64,000 bases of DNA from Variovorax ginsengisoli (GCF_030486595.1 NZ_JAUJZH010000021.1:79146-143145); one strand, 5' to 3'; shown: positions 37,053 through 46,200, counted from the stretch's first letter. The notes: generated from the letters alone by a model not told the origin. Made by a program: numbers and translations.

Positions 37053-38246
37053 ATGGCAATGGCGAAATCGAAGACGGTGGCCCTCTCACCCGGGAGGCAG
37101 GAGGCCCTTCGTGCGCGCGCAGAGAAAATCGCGGCGATGGAGGCGACGATTACAAAGGGAATCCGCTTTGGCGGCCTCCCGGTCACTCCGATGTCGCAGG
37201 CGACCAACGATAGTCCGCGTGCGGCCAGCCCTGTTCATGCACGGGCTTACGTGTTGTCGAAGCTGCGAGATCGTGGGGTTTCTAGCGCGGTCCCGCTCAA
37301 GCCGGGAGTTTCGCTGGAGGAGGCCAGGGCGATGGTCGCGGAGTCCCCGCCGCGAACGGATTGTGGTGCCATCGTACGGCGCTACCCGGAACTCCTCGCC
37401 CTTGTTCCTGAGGCTTTGCGCAGCTACAGCCTGTGCGAGATAGCGATGGTGAGTTCCATGGGCGCGGCTTCGGTGTTCGAGCACGTGCCCAAGGCGTGCT
37501 TGGATGAACCTACGTGTCTGCGGGCTATTGCTGGCGACCCTCGCTCGCTGCGCCTGATTCCAATCGATCGAAGGACGACTCGCATCGAGATGAAGGCTCT
37601 ATCCCGGGACCCGGCCCTACGATTGCATGCCACCCGCCCTGGCGTGTTGGATGCTGTCGATCGTGGGTGGACGAGTGCGGGATTGCTCAAGGTTGCCGAA
37701 GAAAGGCGCACGTTCAACGCGTGCGTCAACGCGATGGTGGTTGCCAGTGATCGTTCAGCGCAGCAACGCGTTCTCAAGTCAGTTGCCCCGTCGAATGTGA
37801 AGCAGCTCTTTCGAAGCGGGCGAGCGGTGAAGCACATCCATGACGAGTTCTTCAGATCGGAGCTTTTCGACTTGCTGATCAAGGCAAGCGGTGGTCGCGC
37901 GGTCCTGCACTTTCCGCAACTGACCACGGAGCAGCTTGAGCGGGCCGTCCAGATAGCCGGTCGCGCGATCACCTTCCTGCCAACGAGCTACTGGTCGGAG
38001 AAGGTATGCGCCCTTGCCGCCGGGCGTTCCCCGGGTGTGTGGGCGCTCATCGCCGAAGAGATGGGCGTCGAGTTCTATCAGCGCGTGGTTGCCCTCAGCG
38101 CTGGAATGACCACGCCCAGCGACCCAGAAGACGAGGCCTGGAGCGACGACGATATCTTCGCGGGCCTTCCCTGGGAGCCGGATGAGGACGATGACGAGGA
38201 CGCGAGTGAAGCCGCCGAAGGGGAGACTGGCGTCCCCAGTCGCTGA
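37053..38246 (+). CDS. Hypothetical protein with DUF4116-like repeats
   Basis: About 397 residues from ATG 37053 (next Met two codons on). Residues about 90-190 contain repeats of the pattern -R-YPELLALVPEALRSYSLC- and -CLRAIAGDPRSLRLIP-, reminiscent of DUF4116 (residue plus next-to-it leucine spacing); the match is by eye. The C-terminus is very acidic (DEDDDEDASEAAEGE). The upstream frame 36916 (MEEIQGNASTCSLCTLEN) is open too and may be a separate or frameshifted start. Confidence 0.5.
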   Translation: MAMAKSKTVALSPGRQEALRARAEKIAAMEATITKGIRFGGLPVTPMSQATNDSPRAASPVHARAYVLSKLRDRGVSSAVPLKPGVSLEEARAMVAESPPRTDCGAIVRRYPELLALVPEALRSYSLCEIAMVSSMGAASVFEHVPKACLDEPTCLRAIAGDPRSLRLIPIDRRTTRIEMKALSRDPALRLHATRPGVLDAVDRGWTSAGLLKVAEERRTFNACVNAMVVASDRSAQQRVLKSVAPSNVKQLFRSGRAVKHIHDEFFRSELFDLLIKASGGRAVLHFPQLTTEQLERAVQIAGRAITFLPTSYWSEKVCALAAGRSPGVWALIAEEMGVEFYQRVVALSAGMTTPSDPEDEAWSDDDIFAGLPWEPDEDDDEDASEAAEGETGVPSR

Positions 38247-38314
38247 GGTCGCGCAGGCGAGCCGGGCGCTCCGCGCGAACTGGTAGCCTCGACGCCCATG
38301 AAAGAGGCGTTCGA

Positions 38315-38803
38315 GTGAGATATTCAGCAAAGCCGATCGAGGATTACGGGCGGGTCGTCGACGGTGAGTTCCGCGGCCCAAGCACCCTGCCTGCCCTCAA
38401 GCACGACCTGGAGGCGTGGAACCTCGCCTACCTGTCCTTCAACTTCGACGCGAAGCCGGTTTGCCCTTTCCCCGAGTTCGGCCACCTGGTCGCGAAGTCC
38501 ATGCGCACTGACCTGACGACCGGGATCTCGCATCCCGCCGGCGTCCCGCTGCCGCGCCAGCTCACGATGCGCCCGTTCCTGCGCCAGCGGCCGCGGGAGT
38601 TCGTCAGCACGATGCTGGCGCATCCGATGGTGCGCAGGCTGCCGCTCTACAAGGGGTTTGGCGAGGACTGGATCAAGGTGATCTTCGAACGCAGCTGGAT
38701 CGGAGGCGAAGTGGCCGACGGCGGGCTCCAAGAGGAGGCTGGGCTGCTGGAGATGCGGCGTCTGATGGACAGGCTTGCCCGGCAGGTAACGCCAAAAAAA
38801 TAA
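38315..38803 (+). CDS. Hypothetical protein
   Basis: 162 residues from GTG 38315. Soluble, Arg/Pro-rich middle (PAGVPLPRQLTMRPFLRQRP). High third-position G/C supports coding. Followed by a 126-base gap that contains the only DnaA-box-like word here (TTTTCCACA), convergent with the ligase gene. Not recognised. Confidence 0.55.
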   Translation: MRYSAKPIEDYGRVVDGEFRGPSTLPALKHDLEAWNLAYLSFNFDAKPVCPFPEFGHLVAKSMRTDLTTGISHPAGVPLPRQLTMRPFLRQRPREFVSTMLAHPMVRRLPLYKGFGEDWIKVIFERSWIGGEVADGGLQEEAGLLEMRRLMDRLARQVTPKK

Positions 38804-38929
38804 ATAATCACGCTGCCTATTGTTTGGGCACCGCAACGGAAGCCACGCCAGGCGCAGCTCCGAGGGGTTGCTCAGGCCCTTTTCCACAGAGCTGTGCACA
38901 GGCCCCGGGGAAAAGGGGGGCTTGACACG

Positions 38930-40063
38930 TCAACCGCGAGGGCGATTCCCTTCGGCGCTTTCCTCGGCCTCCTCCTCGGCAGCGTGCTCCGAGCTCTCGG
39001 AATCGCCTCGCACCTTGATCCGCGTCACCTGCGATAGCACCGCAGCCTCCTCGATCATGTCCGGGCGCGGCATCTTGAAGACGGGTTGCTCGAACTTGCC
39101 GCCATCGAAGCGGTAGAGGTATCGGACTTCCACCAGGCTGCCCACGGCGGGCAGCGCCTCGCTCGGCGGAATCGTCACGTTGCCGAGATCGATCATGGCG
39201 CCGGTGTCGTCCCGCAGGCCCACCGCGACCGAGCGCTGGGCGTTCTGGCGCAACACCAGGCAGGTTGCCGTCTCGGTGAACTTGGACTTCAAGCTGTTCT
39301 CGCTGCGGCCGGTTTCGAATGGAGCGTCCAGGCGCTTGTACACGAGCCCCTCACCATCCGCGAAGCGGATCCACTCTGCCCGTCGACGCTTCGCCTCGGT
39401 CGTGAGGTCGAGCGGGATGACGTCCAGCCAGGGAATGTCTCTGGTGATCTTCTCGAGCTGGTTGAAGCGCTCCAGGTAGGGCATCGGACGGTAGTCCTGG
39501 CCCATGAACTCCAGCAGGTCGAACGCCTTGAATCGGTCCCCGACGTGCTCGCCGGGAATGATGGTGCGTCCATTGGAGGTCGGGCCGACCCAGTGCTGTG
39601 GGATGTCCACGAAGAGTCCGCGCCGGTTGGTGCCGCGGATCGTGGTGCCCTCGCAGATCAGGATGCGGTTCTCGCCGTCCTCCTTCCGCTGCAGGCCCCA
39701 GGCCGAATCGGACAGAAGGCGCTCGGCCTCTTCTTCCGTGATCGCCGTCGGCAGCTGCGGCAGCTCGCCGCTCTTGCGCCCAGCGAGGTCGCTTGCGGTG
39801 TAGAGCGTGCCCGACTGGTCCGGGGTGTAGCCGCCCGAGGTCTTCTCGCGCACCAGCTTGTCGTAGATCTTCCTGGCCGCCTCGTAGGCGATGGGAGTTG
39901 CCGTCTTGGTGCCGGTGCGCAGGGTGCCGCCGCGCGGGCCGTTGCCATAGTCGACCACCCAGCCGGCTTCCTTCTGCCGCAGGTGTGCCTGGTAGACCTT
40001 GTCGGAGCCGTTGCCGGTGTAGAAGAGGAAGCTGGATTCGGGGGCGTGTTCGAGAGTGGACAT
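38930..40063 (-). CDS. WGR domain-ATP-dependent DNA ligase fusion
   Basis: 377 residues. Residues about 20-80 are a WGR domain (GWVVDYGNGPRGGTLRTGTK). The nucleotidyltransferase core follows: motif I KEDGENR with Lys127 as the adenylated residue, motif III FKAFDLLEF, motif IV GEGLVYKRLD and motif V SLKSKF. An OB-like part and an acidic C-terminal tail follow. WGR domains bind DNA ends in PARP-type proteins, so the fusion suggests ligation at particular nicks or ends. Clustered with a VRR-NUC nuclease. Confidence 0.85.
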   Translation of the reverse strand: MSTLEHAPESSFLFYTGNGSDKVYQAHLRQKEAGWVVDYGNGPRGGTLRTGTKTATPIAYEAARKIYDKLVREKTSGGYTPDQSGTLYTASDLAGRKSGELPQLPTAITEEEAERLLSDSAWGLQRKEDGENRILICEGTTIRGTNRRGLFVDIPQHWVGPTSNGRTIIPGEHVGDRFKAFDLLEFMGQDYRPMPYLERFNQLEKITRDIPWLDVIPLDLTTEAKRRRAEWIRFADGEGLVYKRLDAPFETGRSENSLKSKFTETATCLVLRQNAQRSVAVGLRDDTGAMIDLGNVTIPPSEALPAVGSLVEVRYLYRFDGGKFEQPVFKMPRPDMIEEAAVLSQVTRIKVRGDSESSEHAAEEEAEESAEGNRPRG

Positions 40064-40086
40064 CGTTCGCGTCGCGTCAGGTGCGA

Positions 40087-40492
40087 TCAGGTGGGTTCAG
40101 GGAAAAGGATGGCGGCCAACGCGATCACGACGGTCTCGCCGCCGAGCATGCGCGTGCCAAGGTTCTCGCGGCCGGGCTCGTCGAGCTGCATGAGGCCCCA
40201 GTTGACGAAGCGCGCACCAGCGTTCGTCAGGCCGAGGTAGTTGGGGAAGACCTCGTAGGGGCGCGGCTGGTAGCCGGCCTTGGTGCTCGAGCTCGGGATG
40301 GAGCTTGTTGCGCTCGACGATCCAGGCCCTGCAGTCCCGCTCCGGATTCCTGGAATTGCTGCGGTTGAACTCCTTGGCCCAGTTGGTTTCCTCGTGGTCC
40401 ATCACGCGCCAAACAATCTCCGCTGGTTCGCCCATGGCCTCGCCGATGCGCCTTCGCGCGTGCTCATCATTCAGGGTCTGTCTCGGATCCAT
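40087..40492 (-). pseudogene. Hypothetical protein, one-base frameshift
   Basis: The N-terminal frame (MDPRQTLNDEHARRRIGEAM to about IVERNKL) switches near 40300 to another frame that reads IPSSSTKAGYQPRPYEVFPN and on to GGETVVIALAAILFPEPT, with stop at 40087. Removing one C (or adding two bases) in CTCCATCC joins them. Both halves have coding-like third positions. Family not recognised. Sits between the ligase and VRR-NUC genes. Confidence 0.6.
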
Positions 40493-41090
40493 TGCTCTCT
40501 ACCACCTTCACAAATTCATCACTGGAACGGACGACCGCGGTGAGCCAGCCGGCGGCAGCCGCGTCGTCCAGAAAATCTTGCTGCTCATCGCTCACCGTGC
40601 CTTGGTGGGACTTCACTTCGATCGCCAGCCCGGTATATCGGCAGGTCGGGCTTGGAAATGGAAGGATCCAGTCCACGACGCCCTTGCGTACGCCCATGGC
40701 GCGCATCTTTCCCGCCTCGCCGCGGCTGCGCAGGCCGCCGTTGGGCACGTGCATGAGCCATCGCAGGAAGGGATAGCGCCCCTCGTGAGCGAAGACCCAT
40801 TCCGCGCAGGCTCTGTGGATCAGGTCCTCGGTGGGGTGTCCGCCGGCCACCGTGAGCTTCCGTGGCTTCCTGGCGCGCGCTGGCGGCGTGGGCGCTTCGA
40901 GCTCGGGCGCCAGCGCGTTCGATCGTGCGGCCGCGGCTGGCGTCAGGGAGCCGCCGCGAACTCGCGGGCGCCCCGATCCTGCCGATCGCAGGACCTCGGA
41001 GTCGGGTGTACCTGCAGGAGCCAGACCCAATTGGGCGCGGTACTGCGCTGCGGTCATTCGTTCGAATGCCGCGCCGGGCAAGGCGCTCAC
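40467..41090 (-). CDS. VRR-NUC domain nuclease
   Basis: About 207 residues from GTG 41090, which overlaps the upstream stop (GTGA) and has GGAAGGAG upstream. The C-terminal domain carries the VRR-NUC pattern: HVPNGGLRSRGEAGKMRAMG, GVVDWILPFPS, GLAIEVKSHQGTVSDEQQ, with the Asp, Glu and Lys of the PD-(D/E)xK core. Such nucleases occur in phages and plasmids and act as structure-specific endonucleases. The N-terminal 100 residues are an Ala/Pro/Arg-rich linker. Confidence 0.82.
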   Translation of the reverse strand: MSALPGAAFERMTAAQYRAQLGLAPAGTPDSEVLRSAGSGRPRVRGGSLTPAAAARSNALAPELEAPTPPARARKPRKLTVAGGHPTEDLIHRACAEWVFAHEGRYPFLRWLMHVPNGGLRSRGEAGKMRAMGVRKGVVDWILPFPSPTCRYTGLAIEVKSHQGTVSDEQQDFLDDAAAAGWLTAVVRSSDEFVKVVESNGSETDPE

Positions 41091-41440
41091 CGGGTCTCCT
41101 TCCACGGGGAGGACGTCGGAGCGGGGACCTTGAAATCGCGCCCCTTGAACTGGGCGACCAGGTCGTTGTCGTCGAGCCAGCTTTCGATCACGATCGCCTC
41201 GAGCTCCTTTGTGCGGATCTCCTTGCTGGTCTCCATGACGATTCGGCCGGCTTCCTCCTTGAACGCGACCATGACCTTCAGGCTGTCAAGCGCGACCACC
41301 CGCCGTGGCAGCTCGACCGCCCGGGCCGCGATGCGGCCAGTGGCGAGCGACCGGATGACGAACGCCGCCCCGACGAACGCGCCGATGAAGCCGCTCACGA
41401 TGGCGGCCACGAAGAGGCCAATGACGGGGATGTCGATCAT
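41087..41440 (-). CDS. Small inner-membrane protein
   Basis: 117 residues from ATG 41440 (MIDIPVIGLFVAAIVSGFIG): one N-terminal membrane helix, then a cytosolic helical domain (SLKVMVAFKEEAGRIVMETS). Starts four bases after the stop of the upstream gene and overlaps the VRR-NUC start. Function unknown. Confidence 0.6.
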   Translation of the reverse strand: MIDIPVIGLFVAAIVSGFIGAFVGAAFVIRSLATGRIAARAVELPRRVVALDSLKVMVAFKEEAGRIVMETSKEIRTKELEAIVIESWLDDNDLVAQFKGRDFKVPAPTSSPWKETR

Positions 41441-41444
41441 CAGG

Positions 41445-42108
41445 TCAGCCGCGCGGAGCCGAGCTGCGGTCGTCGTCCAGGTCCTCTTCAGCCCGCTGGG
41501 CTGCGGCTTGAGCATGCAGGTCGCCCAGAATCGCCGCGCCAACCTGGCGCCGGCGCTCGCGTTCCTGTTGCGACATGGGCGTGTTTCCGATGGTCAACGG
41601 CGTTTCGTCGGGGTTGTAGACCATCGAGAGCGACTTGCGATCCCAGATGACGAAGGCGAACGAGTGGCGGGTGACCACCTGGAGCCCCCGAGCTCGACGA
41701 GTCGGTGCGGATACCCGTCGCTGTCGAAAAGCGGGAGAGCCCAGTCGATCTCCTCGCCGTTGGTCGAAGGGTAGTGGGAAGCGGCCACCGCCTCAGCATT
41801 TGGCCGGGCTGGGTCCGCCGGGTCTGCGCCGATTTTGCGAACCTCGGCCGGCGTGTGTTCGTCGTCGAGCTGATGCAGCGCTTCCTGAACCAGGGTTCGC
41901 ACGTGATCACCGCCCCATTGGAAGCCGTTCCATGCGGCGTCTATATGGCCCTCGACGTAGCCGGTGCCCGCGCGCTCAAGGAGTTGGCGCACGGTTTCTT
42001 CCGGACGGCCCTGAAACAGGGCGCTACGAGATGGCCTTCAAAGGTGGCGCGAAGAGCTTCGATCTTGGGAGTGGGAAGCCTGCGGAGGTCCAGATTCAGA
42101 GAGGTCAT
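41445..42108 (-). pseudogene. Hypothetical protein with two one-base frameshifts
   Basis: Three segments read as one protein: MTSLNLDLRRLPTPKIEA... from 42108, then ALFQGRPEETVRQLLERAG (frame change near 42024, one base missing), then LQVVTRHSFAFVIWDRKSLS (frame change at the GGGGG run near 41684, one base missing), ending DDDRSSAPRG. Third-position G/C follows each segment. About 221 residues when repaired. Not recognised. Confidence 0.6.
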
Positions 42109-42133
42109 GTGATTCGGAAAAGGGGACGGGCGC

Positions 42134-42433
42134 TCAGGTCGGAGCCGTTTGGCACGAGGCTGCAGGCGAGGGCGCCGCTGCCTTCAGAGAGTTGCGGCAG
42201 GCCAGATAACCCTTCGCGCTCGTATAGAAGAAGAACACGTTTTGGACGACGACGCCCCACACGGGCGCGGTGGGTGCGGTGAACGCCCAGACGATCCAGA
42301 GGACGTTGGCCAACAGCCAGGCCAGCCAGCCCAGGTACGACCAGCGGTCATAGCGCGCCACGAGCAGGCTGCCGGCCATGCTGATGGCGGCGCAGACGAT
42401 GTCCATGGTGATTGCGATGTTGAAGATGGTCAT
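42134..42433 (-). CDS. Small three-helix membrane protein (PnuC-like)
   Basis: About 99 residues from ATG 42433. Three hydrophobic helices with pattern ISMAGSLLVARYDRWSYLGW, NVLWIVWAF and VVVQNVFFFYTSAKGYLAC, similar in layout to half-size PnuC-like nicotinamide-riboside transporter relatives seen in phages. By eye only. First gene of the minus-strand set running to the ligase. Confidence 0.45.
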   Translation of the reverse strand: MTIFNIAITMDIVCAAISMAGSLLVARYDRWSYLGWLAWLLANVLWIVWAFTAPTAPVWGVVVQNVFFFYTSAKGYLACRNSLKAAAPSPAASCQTAPT

Positions 42434-42575
42434 ACGAGCTTTCGAGATTCGATGTGGGGAAGGGCTTCCTTCGATCGAGATCCCTCGGGGATTCTGCTCG
42501 ATTTCAGAAATATCTCGTGAAATTCCTAGTTCGTAACAGAATACCGACACGAACCCGAATTAGGCAAGGCAGACT

Positions 42576-42992
42576 GTGACGAAACCTTTCAACATCCCTC
42601 TTCCGACGTTCCACCCCATGCTGGCGCGCGGGCTCCGCACGCTCCGGCTCCGGCCGCCGGCGGCTCCACGGCGATCAAGGCAGTGCACGGCATTGCGGTG
42701 GACCCGCGTGCCGTGACGGGTGCCTCTGCGTGCTGGTTCTCGACGGTCGAGGACGCCGACAAGGCGTTCCTGAAGATGTCGAGCTCGCCAGCGTTGGAGG
42801 GTTCGACCCTCGAGCGCTTCAAGCTCCTGGTCCCTGCGAGTGCGACGCGCGAGAAGGTCGACGAGATGGTGATGGCCGCCGTGCGCTGGGACGCCTATCT
42901 ACCGATCGTTCGCAGGGAAGGGGACCGCCGCGCCGCAAATGATTCAGCGCCCCGGCGCCGCTGGGCAGCTACGAGCTGGGGTGGCCGTTTGA
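42576..42992 (+). pseudogene. Small hypothetical gene, probably frameshifted
   Basis: Third-position pattern is clearly coding from about 42640 to 42930 (VHGIAVDPRAVTGASACWFS ... WDAYLPIVRREG), but that frame has no good start. The plausible start GTG 42576 (TKPFNIPLPTFHPML) is in another frame, and the likely end at 42992 in a third. The open frame running on to 43396 is antisense to the 43013 gene and not believable. Confidence 0.4.
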
Positions 42993-43012
42993 CGCAGACC
43001 CGGACGTGGGAA

Positions 43013-43816
43013 TCAGGCCGAGATCTGGCTAGGCCGTTTCTCGCCGGGTGTGGCGGCGGCCTTTGCGACCGCGATCATGTCCGTGAGCGCTGTTTCGCGA
43101 TCGAGCTTCGTCAGGTGCATGGGGTGGTTGATGCGCCAGGCAGGAATGCTATCAAGCTCGAAGCGCAGCCGGGCGCCTTTATTCTCAACGGAGATCGGAC
43201 CCATTCGCTCACCGAAGTGGCTCTTGAGCTGCTTGTCGAAAGACGGGTTCGTTGCAAAGCAGATGACGTGCGGCTGAAGAATCCTCAACTGGGCGTCCAG
43301 AAGCTCTCTGGAGAGGCGCTTGATGGCCTGGTACGCGTCGGGAAAGTCCTTCGCTATGGTCGTTGGCGAGGCTCGGGCATGGCTGGCCGCGAATAGGTTG
43401 CACCAGCCTAGAGCACCGGCGGCACCGCCCATGCGCTGGTTGCCGCGCTTCAAAAACTGAAGGAACTTGTGCTTCCCCGGCTTCGCCAACAGCACCCCCA
43501 GGTGGGCGTCTGCGGAGCGACGGACATAGTCGGCTATCGGCGTGCTGGACAGATCGACCTTGTTCAGCCACCCCTTCGGCGCGCGCCCCACAACTACGAT
43601 TCGGCCAAAACTCTGGCAGTAGGCGAGGGAAGCCTGGGGAAGGAACACGCCCGAGCGGCCCGGCAATCCCAGGAGCGGTGCGAGCGCTGAAGGCGTGACG
43701 ATCCGACAATGGGCCTCCTGCAGCGCCTCATTGAGAAGCACGGCGTCGAGTCCCTTGAAGCTGGGCATGCTCGCCGGCGGCGTCGCGGTGGCGCGGATCT
43801 CTTGCTGACTGAGCAT
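43013..43816 (-). CDS. Hypothetical protein, possible uracil-DNA-glycosylase-like fold
   Basis: 267 residues. Central segments FLKRGNQRMGGAAGALGWCN, LLDAQLRILQPHVICFAT and AWRINHPMH have the spacing of UDG-like proteins (a substrate loop, a strand after 'QPHVI', and an NHP near the end), but there is no clear GQDPY-type motif. Soluble. Lies 5 bases after the recombinase-like gene on the same strand, so probably co-transcribed with it. Confidence 0.55.
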   Translation of the reverse strand: MLSQQEIRATATPPASMPSFKGLDAVLLNEALQEAHCRIVTPSALAPLLGLPGRSGVFLPQASLAYCQSFGRIVVVGRAPKGWLNKVDLSSTPIADYVRRSADAHLGVLLAKPGKHKFLQFLKRGNQRMGGAAGALGWCNLFAASHARASPTTIAKDFPDAYQAIKRLSRELLDAQLRILQPHVICFATNPSFDKQLKSHFGERMGPISVENKGARLRFELDSIPAWRINHPMHLTKLDRETALTDMIAVAKAAATPGEKRPSQISA

Positions 43817-43821
43817 TCCGC

Positions 43822-44913
43822 CTACCCCGCCTGAAGCTTTTCCCTGATCGCCCGCGCCGTGAACGTCGTTTTCATCCCCAGCTGATCTGAGACATCCGCA
43901 TCGTTCATCCCGCGATGGATCAGGCGCGCCGCGTAGGCGTTGCGCACGAACTGCGGTCCATGGAACGCAGCCTGGTGGCCCAGCGCTTCAAGGGTTCGCT
44001 TCACGCAGCTGGTGACCACGCGCTCGGCCAGATCCGGGGCGATTGGGCTGCGCGCCGCCCCGAGGCCGCCGGCGACCAGGTCCGCTGCCGGTGCGATGTC
44101 GACCTGGCCAAGGAAGAGGCGATTCGACGTGCGGGCGCCTTCCGCGATCGCCCGCCGGGACCGCACGATCCGCAGCTCGGAGCGCATCTCGATCCAGCGC
44201 GCGAGGGCGTTGGCGAGCTGGCGCTTCCCGACGAGCGTGCGCGCGGCGACCTGGCGGTGGCCGGGCGAGCGGATCACCACGGTGCCGCCGTCCAGGAAGG
44301 AGATGTTGCGCGGAATGAGCTTGCAGACCTCCGACAGCTTCAGCCCGCTTTCGGCGACCAGCAGCCGCAGCGCCAGGTTGCGCGCCGGCGTCCACCCTTG
44401 GCGCAGCTGTGCGCGCTCCTCGGCAAACATCCGGGCGGCCATCTTCTCGTAGGCGGCCAGGAACGTCGGGCCTGGAGGCAGAGGCGGGTCGGTCTCGATG
44501 CGGCTCTCGGCCTTCTTGCGCTTGCCTTCGAGCACGACCGCTGCCGGGTTGGCGCGCAGGATCCCCGATGCCTCGAGGTGCGTGAACACGCGGTTGATCT
44601 CGGCCAAGTAGGTGCGCATGGTGCGCACGCTCGCCGGCGCGTTCTTGCGGCCGCGCAACGATCCGAGGAAATCCTCGATGTGGGCCTGCTTGACCTGGTC
44701 GAGCTTGAGCGACTTGGCAGCGAGCCACCGGCAGAACTTGCCCCAGAACGACTGGTAGAGCTTGTTGCTGTGGTCGGTGTAGAGCGCGTCCCTGGTGTTC
44801 TCGTCCCCTGCGTGGCTCCAAGTCAGCGTGGCGCGCCACTCCTTGTGCGCTTGGAGCGGGTTCTGCAGCCACGGGAGGCTGCGTGCGGAGGAGGTCGTGA
44901 TGGTGCGGGCCAT
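43822..44913 (-). CDS. Tyrosine-recombinase-like protein lacking catalytic residues
   Basis: 363 residues. N-terminal SAM-like core-binding domain (about residues 45-120, with YLAEINRVFTHLEASGILRAN) and a catalytic-type domain (NLALRLLVAESGLKLSEVCKL ... LGMKTTF). The usual RHRHY set is mostly replaced: the first Arg is Lys in SGLKLSE, the HxLRH box reads PQFVRN, LGH is LGM, and no Tyr follows in TARAIREKLQAG. It probably binds DNA but does not cut it. Coupled to the 43013 gene. Confidence 0.75.
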   Translation of the reverse strand: MARTITTSSARSLPWLQNPLQAHKEWRATLTWSHAGDENTRDALYTDHSNKLYQSFWGKFCRWLAAKSLKLDQVKQAHIEDFLGSLRGRKNAPASVRTMRTYLAEINRVFTHLEASGILRANPAAVVLEGKRKKAESRIETDPPLPPGPTFLAAYEKMAARMFAEERAQLRQGWTPARNLALRLLVAESGLKLSEVCKLIPRNISFLDGGTVVIRSPGHRQVAARTLVGKRQLANALARWIEMRSELRIVRSRRAIAEGARTSNRLFLGQVDIAPAADLVAGGLGAARSPIAPDLAERVVTSCVKRTLEALGHQAAFHGPQFVRNAYAARLIHRGMNDADVSDQLGMKTTFTARAIREKLQAG

Positions 44914-45000
44914 GTGACCCGAGGATAAGGGCCCTCTTCGCTTCGAACCCTTCCGACCCGATCTTGGCGTTGCGGCAACGCTGCAGGCGCTACGAAGGCG

Positions 45001-45459
45001 TCACTTTGAGCGGCTGGATTGCTTCGGTTTCACCGCGGTGGATTTCGCGACGATGGCAACCGCGGCTTCGACGCCTTGCTTGCAGACCGAATAGTCGTTG
45101 GGCATGAAAGGCTTCTCGAGAGCGGTCTTGCAGTGCGTGTACAGCGCCTTGTCAACGAACTCGGGACGTTCCTTGGATGGAGGCAGCATAGCCCCCATCT
45201 CAATCATGCGGCGCGTCATGTCCTCTGCTGTCCCGCGTGCGCCCCTCACGCACACCCAGAACGAAGTTGCAGTGGCTTGGGCATTGAACTCCTCGCACGC
45301 CTCCCGTCCCACCGCGTCAATCATTCGTTCGGTCCGCGCTTTGAAATCGGCGATCTCTGCGCGCTTCTTGAAATCGGACATCTCGTCCGAGGGCTGGGCC
45401 GAGGCGATGCATGTTGTGAGGCCCATGGCGAGGGCGGCAAAGGTGATTTTCTTGGTCAT
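45001..45459 (-). CDS. Small periplasmic protein
   Basis: 152 residues with signal peptide MTKKITFAALAMGLTTCIAS and cleavage near ASAQP. Helical mature part with four Cys (GREACEEF, WVCVRG, YTHCKT, YSVCKQ) that can form two disulfides. Basic C-terminus. Function unknown; stand-alone gene. Confidence 0.6.
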   Translation of the reverse strand: MTKKITFAALAMGLTTCIASAQPSDEMSDFKKRAEIADFKARTERMIDAVGREACEEFNAQATATSFWVCVRGARGTAEDMTRRMIEMGAMLPPSKERPEFVDKALYTHCKTALEKPFMPNDYSVCKQGVEAAVAIVAKSTAVKPKQSSRSK

Positions 45460-45663
45460 ATAGCTTGAAGATGGCTCCGCGAGTACTTCCCTACAGATGA
45501 CTTCAGGAAGCGGAAGCCTGATTGTTCTGGCTGAGTAGGCGTTCAGGGTGACGATGAAATCGCGGTCGGTTGCCTCAAGTGCGGCGATGTAGCCGGTCGT
45601 AAGTTGCTGGTTCAGGTCCGTGTGGGCTTGCGTTTTTGTTGAGCAGGGATTCTGCTCGGGCCG

Positions 45664-46200
45664 CTATCGCGTCACGGACGCAGAAGGCGCTAGATCGTGA
45701 AGGAAGGCGAACTTCGTCGTGGGAAAAGCGGGCCGGGCGATCTCCGCCCAGCCTTCGGGGCTGGCGCACGGCTCGAACCCGCGGGGGCCGCCCATGGCCG
45801 GAGACACGCGACCGATCTGGCGCCCGTCGCGCTCGAACAGCACGATGTCGAGCGTGCCTTCCGGGTGCACGTACCGGACGCGCCCGAGGCTGTGCTCGTT
45901 GGCGATCCACATCCCCGCCCGGAAGCGCGAGGCGGGCACCGCCGCAGGCTCAGGTGACGCTGCTGGCGATGGTACCGGGGCGATGGAGGCGGTGGCGGGG
46001 CTGAACGCGCTGGCCATGGCCTGGCGGATGCGCAGCCCGAAGCGGATCTGCTCGACCACCGATGGCCAGTCGCCCGTGAAGGTGATGATCGTGCCGGGGA
46101 ACTGGTCGGCGTTCGTCCATTCCGGGTGGTCGTCGATCAGGAAGTCGCGCTGCTTGCCCACGCATCCCTTGTCGGACGTGATGATCACGCACGCGGTCAT
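45664..46200 (-). CDS. Hypothetical protein
   Basis: 178 residues, soluble, with a Pro/Ala-rich middle and a C-terminal beta-rich part (FRAGMWIANEHSLGRVRYVH, GTLDIVLFERDGRQIGRV). The ATG overlaps the stop of the gene that TnpB copy 2 interrupts (ATGA), so its translation was coupled to that gene. Not recognised. Confidence 0.6.
   Translation of the reverse strand: MTACVIITSDKGCVGKQRDFLIDDHPEWTNADQFPGTIITFTGDWPSVVEQIRFGLRIRQAMASAFSPATASIAPVPSPAASPEPAAVPASRFRAGMWIANEHSLGRVRYVHPEGTLDIVLFERDGRQIGRVSPAMGGPRGFEPCASPEGWAEIARPAFPTTKFAFLHDLAPSASVTR

Noticed and set aside
35728..37443. 571-codon open frame on the plus strand
   Set aside because: It runs antisense to the phosphatase and its upstream gene and then through another frame of the 37053 gene; no coding-like third-position pattern of its own.
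38804..38929. Origin of replication (TTTTCCACA and TGTGCACAG words)
   Set aside because: Only one DnaA-box-like word, no iterons, no AT-rich unwinding stretch and no Rep gene nearby.
42930..43396. Long open frame on the plus strand continuing past the small 42683 gene
   Set aside because: From about 42993 it runs antisense to the 43013-43816 gene, and its third positions mirror that gene, so it is a shadow.
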